Below, one piece after another: positions 9,205-20,554 of a DNA stretch of 64,000 nt. The stretch is from Talaromyces rugulosus (taxonomy: Eukaryota; Ascomycota; Eurotiomycetes; Eurotiales; Trichocomaceae): positions 2,798,001 to 2,862,000 of the forward strand of contig NC_049564.1 in the NCBI RefSeq assembly GCF_013368755.1, given 5' to 3'. The notes under the pieces were generated by a model. That model was not told the origin of the DNA and made no database searches. It saw nothing but the letters and a program-made list of their open reading frames with translations. Numbering within the stretch: the stretch's first letter is position 1; each line of letters opens with the position of its first letter. Position numbers and translations under genes: made by a program.

Positions 9205-12198
9205 TTACTCAACTCCTCCAATGCTCTCCAAATATTTCGCAACATGGAAATTGATAGCAATTTTACGCGGTGTTTTCCCGTCGTCAGTACGCAAGTTAAT
9301 GTTTGCTCCCTCCTCAACGAGTAACTTCACGATTTCAAGTGGACAACCCGTATCACAGCCATAGTATAAGGGTGAACGCCCTGTGACATCAAGTTGATCT
9401 GCTTCGACACCCTGAGCAATCATGTCCTTGACAGTATCTTCTAATCGACCAGCCACTGCCAAATGGAGATACCCATCTGGGTAACTTGTCGGTTGCTCAA
9501 GGTGCGAATACCGTTTCCAAAGCACATCTATTTGGTCAAGGCCCGTACATTTCATGAAAAACACGGGGTCCACTGATTTGGGACACCCCATGCAGCTGAT
9601 ATCGGGATACGTTTCATGAGTAATGGGCCACCGCCATGTCAAGATTTTCAAGGGCATATGTTTCTCTTTGATGAGTATACGGTCAAGTAAATCAATCAAT
9701 GCGCCCGGTATTTTTTTCAATCGTTTAATGTGAGTTTCAAAGTACGCAGCACTGTAGAAAAGAATGGTATCAAAAAAGTCCCGTGGAGGCACGTCGGCTA
9801 GCAGGTGTTCGAGACACAGAATGGCCAATTGTTGATTAGCAGACTCAGAGTCGGGGAGGAGGAACTCCCGCAGGTCAGAAGGAGGGCTGTCTGAACTTGT
9901 AGCATATTCCTGTAGCGAGAAATGAACAGGCCGAACACGTGAAAACGGAAATTCAGGAACATTTAAAAGGTTTTTGGTCACTGTTTCCAAGGTATCGATA
10001 CTATAGAGATCCTGCTCGTTTCCGGATATTCTGAGATCTAAAGACACTGCATCCCTTAACTGGCTACCGGTAAGTCTTGCATTGGTATGAAATGTCCAAA
10101 GAAAGCAACGTTGCGCCAGGGTTGTGACTGTCTGGGGCTGCATGTTTATACCACGAAAGTATTCAAGGTATGTTTCTTCCAACCCAGATGGAAGCGTATT
10201 TAGTTGGGCTCTAATGGACTGTTCTGGGATTTTAGTCAGATCATTTAATTGAAAGTTGACCCAGAGAAATCTATTGTGGCAGGTCAGTGATATGAAAACT
10301 TATAAGAGATTTTGGACTGTGCTGACTCACATTCCTCCAGACTTTTCGATTAGTAATTTTATGACTTCTTCTTGGAATTCAGGCTCAATATGCCCTAATT
10401 CATTAGTAACGTGATGCTTCACGACTCGAACCAGGTCTTGCCGAGTTTGAGACACGCTCTCAATAGGTAAGCATTCACAGCGATGAAGCACGTTCTTGAT
10501 ATCGTTTTCCAACCGACTTGTGATGAAAATTTTCAGATTCAACCGTTGTGCAAGTGTTTGAGAAATGAAATTCAAGAGCTGTTTCCTTTTTGTCTCTTCG
10601 TATTCGTCTAACCCATCCAAAACGAGAACCGTTTTACCGACATGGTTCAAACATTCAGTGAACAAGGCCTTGATGTCCTCAGACGTAGGTTTGCGCGCAT
10701 TTCTTTTGGAATTGCGGTAAAATTCCAAGAGCTGCTCGGGAAGGACGTCAATATTCCAGCAAAGTTGTTTCACAAGCATAGACAACACGTCGACTAAAGA
10801 ATTCCGCATAATGGTGGTATCTTCTCCTTTGAAGTAAATATGGATGACTTCGACATTGTCCTCATTTTTAGAGAAATGGTCAATGACCATAGATCTGATA
10901 TATTATCTTTCAGCCAGATTTCTAAATGCCTTCATGTCAGGAAACTTACGCAAGAACACTTTTGCCAGTTCCAGCTAGGTTGTAATTGTTAACGATTAAA
11001 GATTCTGCAGAAAGGCAAAAGCATACCTGGTCCAAAGAGCCACAACGGTCCAACCTTCTCTTCTAGAGCCCACTTCTTATAATTTAAATGCTCGAAGAGC
11101 CATGAGCCAGTATCTGCAAGTCGCTTTCGACGAATCATGCCATGGATCTCTTCAATGCTCTCCGTGCTGATCCAACTCAAGAACTCTCTTCTTTCATTTT
11201 CTATTGAAAATTAGCAAGTAGTTAGTTGTTAAGAATATATGAAAAACATACGAGCAGTTTCTGGAGCTTTCTTCACATCCTCACGAATTTCCAAGGTCGA
11301 ATTCAGGGTTATCGCTGCGGATATTCTGTCTAGATTCTCGGTATGGTGTTTCAAATTAGATTGTATTCGGCCGAATTGCTCTTCAAATGGAGCCCATTGG
11401 ACTTTGGCCAACATTGCGAAACTATTTGAACCTGTTGAAAATAAGCTATTCCGTCTATGAGAAAGTCCAAGTGAACGTACGTTTTATATCCCCTTGGTCA
11501 ACAAAAGCACGCCGTGCGTATCGGCAAAAGGCGAGAATGTTTACATAAATTGCGACCAGTGTCTTCATACATCAGTCTCTGGTCTCAAATGTTTGAAAGT
11601 AAGTGTTTACTGAATGCAATAACGGTTCCTCGGATTTATTTCGCGTAAAGAGATCAAGGACCTGAAGATGATCTGAGAGGCGTTCCAGCATCCCGGTCAA
11701 CTTCTCATAGTACTCGAAATATTTCACCGCGATCTTTCCAATATTAGCAAACTCTCTTTAATGGAGCAGAACAGAAAAACACACATTAATCACAACCCGA
11801 ACAATTCCGACGACTATAGAACTGACATCTGGGTATGCCTGCATTCCAATTGTTACTCCGGCCATCAATGTCTCAATCGCTCGGAGAAATCGCAAGGTTC
11901 CTTCTGCGCATTTTCTAGCGACGGATTGATCTCGGTGGTACTTGTCCATGTCGTCAATTGTTTTATGTACCTTTAACGGAGACCTGACTTCTTGGAAGCT
12001 CCACGCAAGCTTCTCGCTCTCGCTGAGTTCTTTCCAGTGCATCTTCCATGCTTCTTGAAAAGCCGCATTGGTGGAGTTTGTGATAATCTGCTCTGTATCC
12101 TGTGGACCAAGTTTTGAGTATACCGGAGGTGAATCTTCGGATCGCAATGTCTCTTTCTTTTTAGTCCTTTTCGTTTTGAATCTTTTCAGGAAAGACAT
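9205..12198 (-). CDS. NACHT-ankyrin NLR-like protein (intact copy)
   Basis: Eight exons: 12198..11785, 11733..11611, 11562..11481, 11431..11252, 11200..11027, 10974..10950, 10894..10331 and 10270..9205, summing to 875 codons plus stop. Layout: basic N-terminal tail; helical N-domain (about 30-310; AFQEAWKMHW, IVVGIVRVVINV), probably DUF7708-like; NACHT with Walker A GPAGTGKS (323-330), Walker B VLVLDGLDEY (about 422-431) and sensor FITSR (456-460); a winged-helix-like region; C-terminal ankyrin repeats (about 782-875; YLHLAVAGRLEDTVKDMI, SPLYYGC, EIVKLLVEEGANINLRTDDG). Fungal STAND proteins of this build act in non-self recognition and programmed cell death; that role is inferred. Walker A lies on the 25-nt exon 6. 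Divergent from tdp1. Confidence 0.88.
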
Positions 12199-12655
12199 GG
12201 TGTCTCCCTAAGATGGTTCCAAATTCGCTAGACCGCAGGGTGCTTTTTCAAGGAAATCCAGTGAAAAGCATGCCAAAAAACAATAGAATTTAGACACCCT
12301 TGATACTGTCGAAGCTATCCAAAAATGCGACGAAAGGTATATATTCACGAAACTGCAAAAGACACGGCGACAAAGTAGAAGATTGTGCGCCGCGCACTGA
12401 AGAGAACTGGGCAGAAGCGAGTGCAAGACCATCTTGGCGAGGCTGTGCATTGGTACGACCAAGGCTGTTCGAACGTGGGCGCGTAGTATGGAGAAACGAT
12501 TGGGTCGAGATAGGCGCCAACAGTGGGAGCATGCATGAAGCCGAGAACCAATTGTTGCCGCGGAAGGCGCAGGGGAGCGTTGTTGGCGCCGCTTCTTCCC
12601 GCGAAGACCAACGCGTGCATCATTAGTCTTCTTCCGCTTCAAATCGTCTTCCACC
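12199..12655. promoter_or_regulatory. Divergent promoter region, NLR-like gene / tdp1
   Basis: 457 bases between two opposing start codons. GC-richer than the NLR spacers, as expected for the housekeeping side. No specific site recognised. Confidence 0.6.
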
Positions 12656-14572
12656 ATGGACCGTCCAGCGAAAAGACAGCGTGTCGCGGATTTTTCTCAA
12701 GGAGATGTTGTCGAATCTCCTACTGCAGGGCACGCGTCCCTGGCGTCACTGCATAGGGCGGTTACGCCGCCTCCCAAATCTCGCCCTCGACAGCTGTCTC
12801 CAAGCACCACCCCATGTACATCTGATGTTGAAACTGCTCGAGTGTCAGGTATTTCAGATGGCCAAAAACCTGGTTTTCCTAAACGAGAGCCTCGGATTCT
12901 ACGCTCGCCTTTCCAGCTCACTCACATTCGGGATTTTCCTCCATCATCAGGGAATAATGTTGACACTATCCGGTTACGGGATATCCTTGGAGATCCCATG
13001 ATCCGCGAATGTTGGCAATTCAACTATTGTTTCGATGTCGACTTCGTGATGAGCCAGTTTGACGAAGATGTCAGAGATATCGTCAAGGTGAAAATCGTGC
13101 ATGGCTCCTGGAAAAAGGATTCTCCCACTCGTATCGCAATCGATGTATGGCCGATGGATACCAAAATTGGTGTATTGCGTGTGTATTGATTATCTCCAGG
13201 AAGCCTGCGCTCGTTATCCAAATGCCGAATCTATGACAGCTTACATGCCGGAGCCGTTTGGCACCCACCACTCAAAAATGATGGTTCTTCTTCGCCACGA
13301 CGACCTAGCCCAGTATGAAATGAAAAGCCACCTGAAGCATCGAAGCCCTATCCTAACTTGTATACAGGGTAGTTATCCATACCGCAAACATGATTCCTGG
13401 TGACTGGGCAAACATGTCTCAAGCAGTTTGGCGGTCGCCACTACTTCGTCTAGCTCCTGTAACTACACCCACAATGCGAGAGCCCCCTGCTTTTGGGAGC
13501 GGAGAGAGGTTCAAACGGGACCTGCTGGCCTATCTTGATTTTTATGGAAGCAAGAAAACCGGGCCTCTCGTAACACAGCTCAAAAAACATGATTTCTCAT
13601 CTGTTCGTGCTACATTGATAGCGAGTGTTCCTTCCAGGGAGAAACTTTGCTCGGCAGATTCGAAAAAGTCGACAATATGGGGCTGGCCGGCATTGAAAGA
13701 TACAATTCGTCAAATACCGCTCAACGATGCGGGCACCGATGTAGAACCACATATTGTTGTTCAAGTATGTTCCTACAGTTTTCCCTGTGAGCTTTCAATA
13801 CTGACCATTTTAGATTTCGTCCATCGCAACCCTAGGTCAGACTAATAAGTGGCTAAAAGACGCTTTGTTCTCTTCTTTAAGCCCACCGCCAAGCTTATCT
13901 CCGGCTACGACATCAGCTCGACCAAAGTTTTCAATAGTTTTTCCAACACCGGACGAAATCAGAAGGTCCTTGAACGGCTATGCATCTGGAGGATCCATTC
14001 ACATAAAGCTACAAAGTGCTGCTCAGCAGAGACAACTCCAGTATCTCCACCCCTTTTTCTGTCATTGGGCTGGGGATAGAGATGAGATTGCCACGGGCAT
14101 CACAAGAAGTACCATCCCATCTATGCGGGTTCCGGGCGCCGGTCTAGATAAGAAAGAAGCAGGTCGTCGCCGTGCCGCACCGCATATCAAAACCTACATT
14201 CGGTTTTCAGACAAGTCTAGAATGGATCAGATTGATTGGGCTATGCTAACCTCTGCTAACCTATCAACACAAGCTTGGGGAGCAGTTCCCAATGCAAATG
14301 GAGAAGTAAGAATATGTAGCTGGGAAATTGGAGTAATCGTGTGGCCGCAGCTGATTTCTGGCAATGGTGAAGCAGAGATGATACCTTGCTTCAAGAAAGA
14401 TATTCCGGACCCAGTTTCAACGTCCGAGGTGAATTTTCCTGCTGTTGGCCTACGGATGCCCTATGATCTACCGTTAACACCGTATAACACGCATGATGTT
14501 CCTTGGTCCGCGACCACGGTGCATTTAGAACCGGACTGGTTAGGGCAAACTTGGCAGGGGTACTCTAGTTGA
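12656..14572 (+). CDS. tdp1: Tyrosyl-DNA phosphodiesterase 1 (Tdp1)
   Basis: Four exons, 12656..13144, 13200..13312, 13368..13764 and 13814..14572, 585 residues. Tdp1 hydrolyses 3'-phosphotyrosyl links left by stalled topoisomerase I and cleans other blocked 3' ends in the nucleus. Both HKD catalytic motifs are visible: H187-x-K189 in GTHHSKMM and H457-x-K459 in PHIKTYIRF. Other family landmarks are CWQFNYCFDVDFVMSQFD, VKIVHGSWK, ANMIPGDWANM, WGWPALKD, QISSIATLGQT, and LTSANLSTQAWG near the C terminus. The start is followed by a basic, probably nuclear-targeting segment (PAKRQR). Introns use GTATGG or GTATGA/T donors. It converges on the acyl-CoA-binding protein gene. Confidence 0.95.
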
Positions 14573-14817
14573 AGAGTATACTTCAAGGGAGTGGAAATAT
14601 GTTAATGGCCACACTATTTTGACTAAACGTATTGATTCCACATTGAATAATAAGACGTACATCAATTATTCAAAATCCAAATAACCGATAATATGTTATT
14701 CCTCGTAAATATCTACCCCAAAGCTATCAAGCGATAAACAAAAACGGGCAAAAACCGGTTTAAATATAGTGTATATACCATCTTCATCATCATAATCTTC
14801 TTCTATTCTTTCTTCGA

Positions 14818-15249
14818 TTATTCCTTCAAGCCATATTTCTCCTTGAGCTCGTTGACCAATTCAGTGTATTGCTTCTGCGCATCCTCCGGGGCGAGGTCCT
14901 TGACCTCCTTCCAGGCCGCATACTTCGCTTTGGCCTAGATAAAACGGAAACAAAGATCTCGTTAGCCTTTTTCGGAGATGTTACACAAAAATGATAAGGG
15001 GCTAGTGTTTGTCTAACCTCCCATTCCAAAATTCCCGTTGGCTCTACAACTTTTGAGAAGTCCTCGCCGGATCCCTGCTTGAATAGGCCGTAGAGCTATT
15101 CAAAAGAAGAAGAAAAAATATCAGCAAGAAATAACCAAACCGGTTTATTAGGGCGGAGCGCTCACCTTGAGCAACTCAGATTTCGCCGGTAAAACCTTGA
15201 GCTTTCGGGACTCGATGATGGCGGTATCGAAATCGGCTTGTGTGGACAT
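14818..15249 (-). CDS. Acyl-CoA-binding protein (ACBP)
   Basis: Three exons, 15249..15166, 15095..15018 and 14934..14818, 92 residues. Small cytosolic four-helix protein that binds long-chain acyl-CoA esters and supplies lipid synthesis. Recognised from the ACBP order: STQADFDTAI at the start, LLKLYGLFKQGS across the exon 1/2 junction, KAKYAAWK at the start of exon 3, then AQKQYTELVNELKEKYG. The family YxxxKQ and KWxAW positions are present as YGLFKQ and KYAAWK. All introns are phase 0 with GTGAGC and GTTAGA donors. No single open frame covers it, so it is easily missed. Confidence 0.93.
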
Positions 15250-16065
15250 GATGGCGAGGATATATAATAATTTATTTTATTATATATGTTGTGTAGGACG
15301 GATGAAGATGATCGTATGAGAATCTAGAAATATTTATTGCCAATTAGTTAGCCCAGATTGTTCTTTTCTTCCTTTTCTGATGACGAAGTGAGATGAGAGA
15401 TAGAGGAAATGAGGGGTAGAATTTCAGCTTCAGATGGGGAAATCATCCTCATCTCTTCGCCTCTTTGCTCCTCCTGTCAACAAAACAAAAACAAAAACAT
15501 CTCCAACTCACCTGTATGATATGGAAGTAGGTCTGCAGGATATAGATGAAGAACAACAAACAAAGCTTTCTTTCTTTCCAAGACAAGCCGAAGAAACCCA
15601 GCGGTGGGGGGGGCCAGAGAGAGGTGGGTCCGTTTTTTTCCAACAGTTTACAGTTTACAGTTTACAATTACGTAGCATCTGACCAGGCAACTAGTCTATG
15701 GATGGTTAACTCTGTTATTAATTACTTAGTAGTATGTGGTAAGTTACTATTTGCTATTGTCATGTATTGGCATGTGGCGGGGTATGGGGACAAATCACAT
15801 GGCGAATATTGTTTTAGTAGTCCCCAACGCATATGGATTGGTGGGGATTGACACAATGCGATTGTACTCGGTTTAATTTTTTGAAAATGAATATGTTTAA
15901 ATATCATCCAAAAAGTAGAAATATGTATGATTAGAAATGAATCATGCACAGGTGAATAGAAAATTGAATAAAAAAACGCCATCCGAAATGCTCCAAAGTA
16001 ACAAGAAAAATAATCCAAAACCCGCTTTCCATGCTGCTATACCAAAGAGAGAGGAAATAGAAAGA
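15250..16065. other. Intergenic region upstream of ACBP
   Basis: 816 bases between two minus-strand genes, holding the ACBP promoter and the 3' flank of the U-box gene. AT-rich TATATAATA runs lie at 15259-15291, and three copies of a 7-bp AGTTTAC-type repeat lie at about 15645-15665. Short open frames here lack coding features. Confidence 0.6.
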
Positions 16066-17056
16066 TTAATAGTCAACAGCCCAGCCGTTTTTGTCGAGGA
16101 AATCCTCGCATGCCGCCTTGAGAGAGTAGTTCGGCCGCAAGTCCTTGACCGTCATGGGCATGCGGGTCACCGGGTCGACGGGCGCCTGCTCGAGATACCT
16201 TGTGATGCCGATACGGTCGAAACTATGGCCGGAGACGGTCATAACAGGGTCGTGCATGACTTCAAATGTGATGTTATCGATTAGGTAGTCGGGGACGACC
16301 TATAATGTCAGTACAAAGTACGAGGGAAAAAAGGTCACGGCATTCAAAAGAAAAGCCAACAGGGAATAAAAAACATACCCGTTCTTGGATTTCACCACCA
16401 GAAGCACTTTTAAACGCATCACGCACATTCTGGACCTTTTTGGCCGCTTCCCCACGGAGCGCCTTTTGGTCTTCGTTGAACCCGATTTCGCCAATCTCGC
16501 CATTGGACAGTTGCTTATTCAATTCGTCTAGCGATTGTGTCAAGTCCGCCTCGATCAGTTGCTCGACGCTTGCGAGTGTTTCGTTCATTTCACGCAGCCG
16601 CGACGTTTCCTTGGCCGCCCATATATGCTGTTTAGCGCGGAGGACGATCTTGGATAGGTTCTCGGACTGTGCGTTTTTGACGCTGAGGCTGGCGCGGTAG
16701 GCGCCAATGGCAATCTCGTATGCTTCCTGGGGGCGCTGCAGCTCGAGCAGGGCCTGTGACAGGTATAGTGAGCTCTTGAGACTGGCAGTTGCTTTGGGGC
16801 CGCCGTGCAGCTGGATAGCAGCGCGCGAGTCTTGTTCGGCGCCGGTCCATTTCTCGAGACGCAGGCGAGTGACGGCGCGGTTGGTGAAGAAGCTTGGTTC
16901 TTTGGGGTTCTTCTGGATGCTGGATACCAGTTAGTTGGGACTTTTTAAGTCTGGTATCAATGGATGTGCGCACGCTTGGGAGAACATCTCCTCGGCACCG
17001 GCATAGTCGGCTTCCTTGAAGAGCTGGTTGCCCTTTTCCTTGAATTCGAACGACAT
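16066..17056 (-). CDS. CHIP/STUB1-like TPR and U-box ubiquitin ligase
   Basis: Three exons, 17056..16974, 16919..16379 and 16299..16066, 285 residues. The N-terminal third is a TPR array (GNQLFKEADYAGAEEMFSQA, FTNRAVTRLRL, LYLSQALLELQ), the middle is a charged coiled coil, and the C terminus is a U-box (ITFEVMHDPVMTVSGHSFDR, ITRYLEQAPVDPVTR, NYSLKAACEDFLDKNGW). This is the architecture of CHIP, the E3 ligase that docks on Hsp70/Hsp90 C-terminal tails and ubiquitinates bound clients. The first intron splits an Ala codon, and each junction restores an uninterrupted frame. The gene is confidently CHIP-like; its client range in fungi is not known to me. Confidence 0.92.
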
Positions 17057-17714
17057 CTTGGATAGCAACGGAGAAAGAATTGTTTGTCAGGTCAGCTAGG
17101 AGAGACAGTCCAAGACATCAATGACACAATAACAAATGCGACAATGGCAGAATGAGGGGCTCAGCCTCCTCGGCAGTATTGACGGTGGGGTAATGTCTAC
17201 TTTGTCATGTGCAAATATCAAGGCTTATAAACAAACAAGAGACAAGTTGATTCCAAAGTAATGTTCAGAGGAAGAGAACGCATGTGCAAACGGAGAGTAA
17301 TTCGAAGCACGAACAAGTCATACGGCGAAGCGCCAGATCAGGCTTAGCGCGGCCCGATAGAAGGACATCGATCGCCGCAGAACCCGAAGCTGGTGACCAA
17401 TCACTTTTTTCCATCTATACACTCTTGGATATTTTACTCTTATTCATATACAGTAATATTTGTTTTGACTTCTATGTCTATTTTATCCAGCGATAACCCG
17501 CCCGGGAAAAGACAGAACATGGAAGAAGAAGAAAAATTTTCCAACAGCTCCCCGCCAGCGGAAACCATACAGAGTTGTTCCATTGCTGCTGCCGGTGTAA
17601 ATCAAATAGGTATTATATCATATCATTATCCAGGCTCAAGTCGGAAATCGGAAATTGCCAGTATCCACACGAAGTAGCAAAAGCGCAAAACGATCGACAT
17701 TCAAGAGTCACAAT
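17057..17714. other. Intergenic region upstream of the CHIP-like gene
   Basis: 658 bases: promoter of the CHIP-like gene plus the 3' flank of the RpiB-like gene. No additional gene supported. Confidence 0.6.
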
Positions 17715-18194
17715 CTAAGCGTTGAGCTTCTTCTCGTAGTCGTTAATGGCCTGGACCTTGGCGGCCGAGCTGCTCTTGGGGTCGAAGCGGTAGGTGAGCC
17801 AGTCGAGAGCAAGCTTCTTAGCCAACTCAATACCGACAACACGCTGGCCAAAGCAGAGCACCTGCGCGTCGTTGCTCAGAACGGAGCGCTCGACCGAGAA
17901 AGGATCGTGGGCGGTCACGGCGCGAATGCCGGGAACTTTGTTGGCAGCGATGGCGACGCCGAGACCAGTGCCGCAGATGAAGAGGCCACGATCAGCCTGG
18001 CCTGCGGCGATCCGTTGCGCAGCCTCGACAGCCGGGTGAGGATAGGCGGTCTTGTCAGAGGTCGTGGTGACGCCTACATCGACGACCGACTCGACCAGCG
18101 GGCTCTTTTCGAGCAGGGCCTTGATGGCGAGCTTGTAGTCGACGCCGGCGTCGTCGCCGGCCATGACGATGCGGAGAGGCTTGAGGTCTGACAT
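17715..18194 (-). CDS. RpiB/LacAB-family sugar-phosphate isomerase
   Basis: Single exon, 159 residues. RpiB-family enzymes interconvert aldose and ketose phosphates; members act on ribose-5-phosphate or, in erythritol catabolism, D-erythrulose-4-phosphate. Seen in sequence: MAGDDAG near residue 11 (where classic RpiB has DHAG), YPHPA at 51, the catalytic-cysteine loop CGTGLG at 74-79, and HDPFSVERS at 96. It is head-to-head with a TPI-like gene, which makes a joint pathway likely. A TATATAAA box lies about 100 bases upstream. The Asp in place of the usual His in the first motif argues against a plain ribose-5-phosphate isomerase; substrate is inferred. Confidence 0.9.
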   Translation of the reverse strand: MSDLKPLRIVMAGDDAGVDYKLAIKALLEKSPLVESVVDVGVTTTSDKTAYPHPAVEAAQRIAAGQADRGLFICGTGLGVAIAANKVPGIRAVTAHDPFSVERSVLSNDAQVLCFGQRVVGIELAKKLALDWLTYRFDPKSSSAAKVQAINDYEKKLNA

Positions 18195-19571
18195 TGTGAT
18201 TATGAGGTTGTTGGGGTGATTGCGATTGGTGGTGGATGGATAGATGACAAAAAGTATATACAGTAGTTAAAGCACAAGCGACGAGGGCGCTCTTTATATA
18301 CGCGCAGCCTCGACATCTCCCAAACCGGTTTCCCGTGTCGGTGCGATGTTCTCCAGTTGCTGCGGGGGAGGCAAGCAGGAATGCAACGAATCGACAGTAC
18401 AAAAAGGCTCAAGCTCCCCCACCTTGATTCATAGGGCCCCTGTTGTCTCCACCAGGTCAAATACATACAGTCTGGTTGCGGCGTCATCAAACATGGTTAG
18501 TCGCTGTCTCCGCCAATAAATGTACCTGGTGCCTTTGACCGTGGTCGGGGCAATTAGGATTCGGCCATGAAGGTTATTACATAGCCATAGGCCGAGAGCA
18601 AAGTCTGGGGTGTTACGATTATTCCAACACATGTGAATGTGGCGGAGGAAAAGGATATTGTCCCACCCATGATGAAAACAACACATACTTTAGTAGCACT
18701 GTACAAAAACAGCGGCTACGTCCAGGAACCACAGCAAAAAGTAGACACAATACTAGTAAATCTCGCTCTAGGCCCAACGATGTACGGCATTGCCTATTGC
18801 GGGCTTTCCGGTTGTCAAACAACACAGCGAGAGCCCCGCCATGGTCCAGTTCATGCAGCATCAGTGGACCGGTGAGCTCCAGTCTTGGGTTTTTTTTGTA
18901 TGCATCTCGGCCGAGTTGCACTAATATATTTTTTGTCCCCTTTTTTCTTTTTTTCTTTTTTTTTCTTGCTGCGTGATCAACAGAAAATTGTATATTACTA
19001 TTGAATCGGCGTTGCTCCGGGAGGGCAGTTGTCACGCTAAACCATATTCGGGCGGACACGGCAAAGCGCCGATGGTGATGTTAATAACTGCTCCAGTCCC
19101 CAACAACTTGACGACATCTTGAATAACAAAATCACTGCTACCACGAATTCGTCGACCCCTCTCCCTCCAACCAGTCTAGAACAACTCCCTTTTCTAGACT
19201 CGCGCCTATCCGTCGTACTACTACCCCGGCCTTTTCTTCTCCAGGTTCCCCAGTCCCTTTTTCGCAAGAAAAAAAGGGGAACTTGACAGCCAAAGCCCCG
19301 CGCAGTACAAAAAGTGACTAAAGGGACTAAAGTACTTCGAATCCAAGCGTCCAAGTTACTTCGTGAATCTGATTGGAATTTGATTTGACTATATTTACTA
19401 TCCTTGTTCAAACTCTAGCATCACGGTGCAGAGCTCTCCGAAACGTCGACCGGTGACATCATCGCGGCACGACACCCACCGATTTCCTCCGACCACAAAC
19501 AACGAGATCGATCGATCAATTGATCCAGGAGAAAGGAAGAAGAAGAAAGAAAAGAAGAAGCTACACCCAAA
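18195..19571. promoter_or_regulatory. Bidirectional promoter region of the RpiB-like / TPI-like pair
   Basis: 1,377 bases between two divergent isomerase genes. The RpiB-like side has a TATATAAA box at 18293-18300. The TPI-like side has a purine-rich leader (AAGAAGAAG repeats) just before its ATG, and 18935-18965 is a long T/C run. No coding region is supported inside. Confidence 0.6.
18293..18300 (-). promoter_or_regulatory. TATA box of the RpiB-like gene
   Basis: TATATAAA on the minus strand about 100 bases before the start codon at 18194, a usual spacing for a fungal TATA-containing promoter. Confidence 0.5.
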
Positions 19572-20426
19572 ATGGCCACCTCTGCAGCAGTGTCGTATCC
19601 CGTGTTGCCGGAGAAGCTTCTGATCATCTCGCTCAAGATGTACTTTACGCCTGCCCGCACGCTGCAGTACCTCCGCGACCTGCTCAACCCCGAGAACGAG
19701 ATTGTGCTGCCCAAAAACCGGTCAAAGCTGCTACTAGCCCTGATCCCGGATTTTTTGACTATCTACCCTTCTGCAGAGATCATTCGCGAGTGGACGGCGA
19801 AGCTGCCACAAGGGTCTAACGAGGATAAGCTGCCGCCTCCGTTTCTGCTTGGTGGTCAAGATGCCTTTTGGGATGCTACTGGCGCATACACGGGTGAGGT
19901 CTCGCCGCAGTCTCTGCACGAGATCGGCGCGTCTATTGTCGAATTGGGACATGCAGAGCGGCGCGCCATCTTTGGTGAGACGGACGAGATCACCGCGAAA
20001 AAGGCCGCTGCTGCTTCAGCACAGGGATTGATTCCGCTCGTGTGCATTGGCGAAATCAGTGCTCCGGGGCAGGTTGCATCGCAGGCGGTTGGGTTGGCTG
20101 TGAGTGAATGCGAGGTGCAGATTCAGGCTGTCCTGAAAGCTATTCCGTCGCATGCCCCTGTTATCTTTGCGTATGAGCCTGTCTGGGCAATCGGTAAACC
20201 GGAGCCTGCTGGGGTTGACCATGTCTCGGCCGTTGTTGCAGGTATTCGTACCGTTGTAGGGAAGCGGGACGGCGATGTTAGGGTTTTGTATGGCGGCAGT
20301 GCTGGACCCGGTCTTTGGGGCCAGGGAGGCCTGGGCAAGGCTGTCGATGGTATGTTCCTCGGCCGCTTTGCTCATCAGGTCGACGGAGTGAGGAAAGTCG
20401 TAAGAGAGGTGGAAGAAACATTCTAA
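19572..20426 (+). CDS. Divergent triosephosphate isomerase-family protein
   Basis: Single exon, 284 residues, TPI fold. Catalytic landmarks remain: K22 in SLKMYF, H127 in [10 protein letters not shown]202 in AYEPVWAIG, and the phosphate-binding YGGSAGPGL loop (240-248). Departures from glycolytic TPI are a Ser where the Asn of the NWK motif is expected (S20-L21-K22), Ala instead of Ser in the GHSERR motif, an extended N terminus and longer loops. This fits a paralogous isomerase such as L-erythrulose-1-phosphate isomerase (EryH/TpiB of Brucella, EYI1 of Yarrowia) rather than the housekeeping enzyme. Its divergent RpiB-like partner supports this. Substrate is inferred. Confidence 0.88.
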   Translation: MATSAAVSYPVLPEKLLIISLKMYFTPARTLQYLRDLLNPENEIVLPKNRSKLLLALIPDFLTIYPSAEIIREWTAKLPQGSNEDKLPPPFLLGGQDAFWDATGAYTGEVSPQSLHEIGASIVELGHAERRAIFGETDEITAKKAAAASAQGLIPLVCIGEISAPGQVASQAVGLAVSECEVQIQAVLKAIPSHAPVIFAYEPVWAIGKPEPAGVDHVSAVVAGIRTVVGKRDGDVRVLYGGSAGPGLWGQGGLGKAVDGMFLGRFAHQVDGVRKVVREVEETF

Positions 20427-20554
20427 ATTCATCCGAACGGAACAGAAACAACCCGAAAAAAGTACCCGACACAGAGACGGATTATGATAATGACAGTACA
20501 TAATGCATAATTTACATCTATTTCTTTTTTTTAAGATAAAAAAAAAACTCACGT

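Noticed and set aside
19734..20552. Antisense open frames opposite the TPI-like gene, up to 178 codons
   Set aside because: They mirror the codon structure of a well-supported gene on the plus strand and contain no domain.
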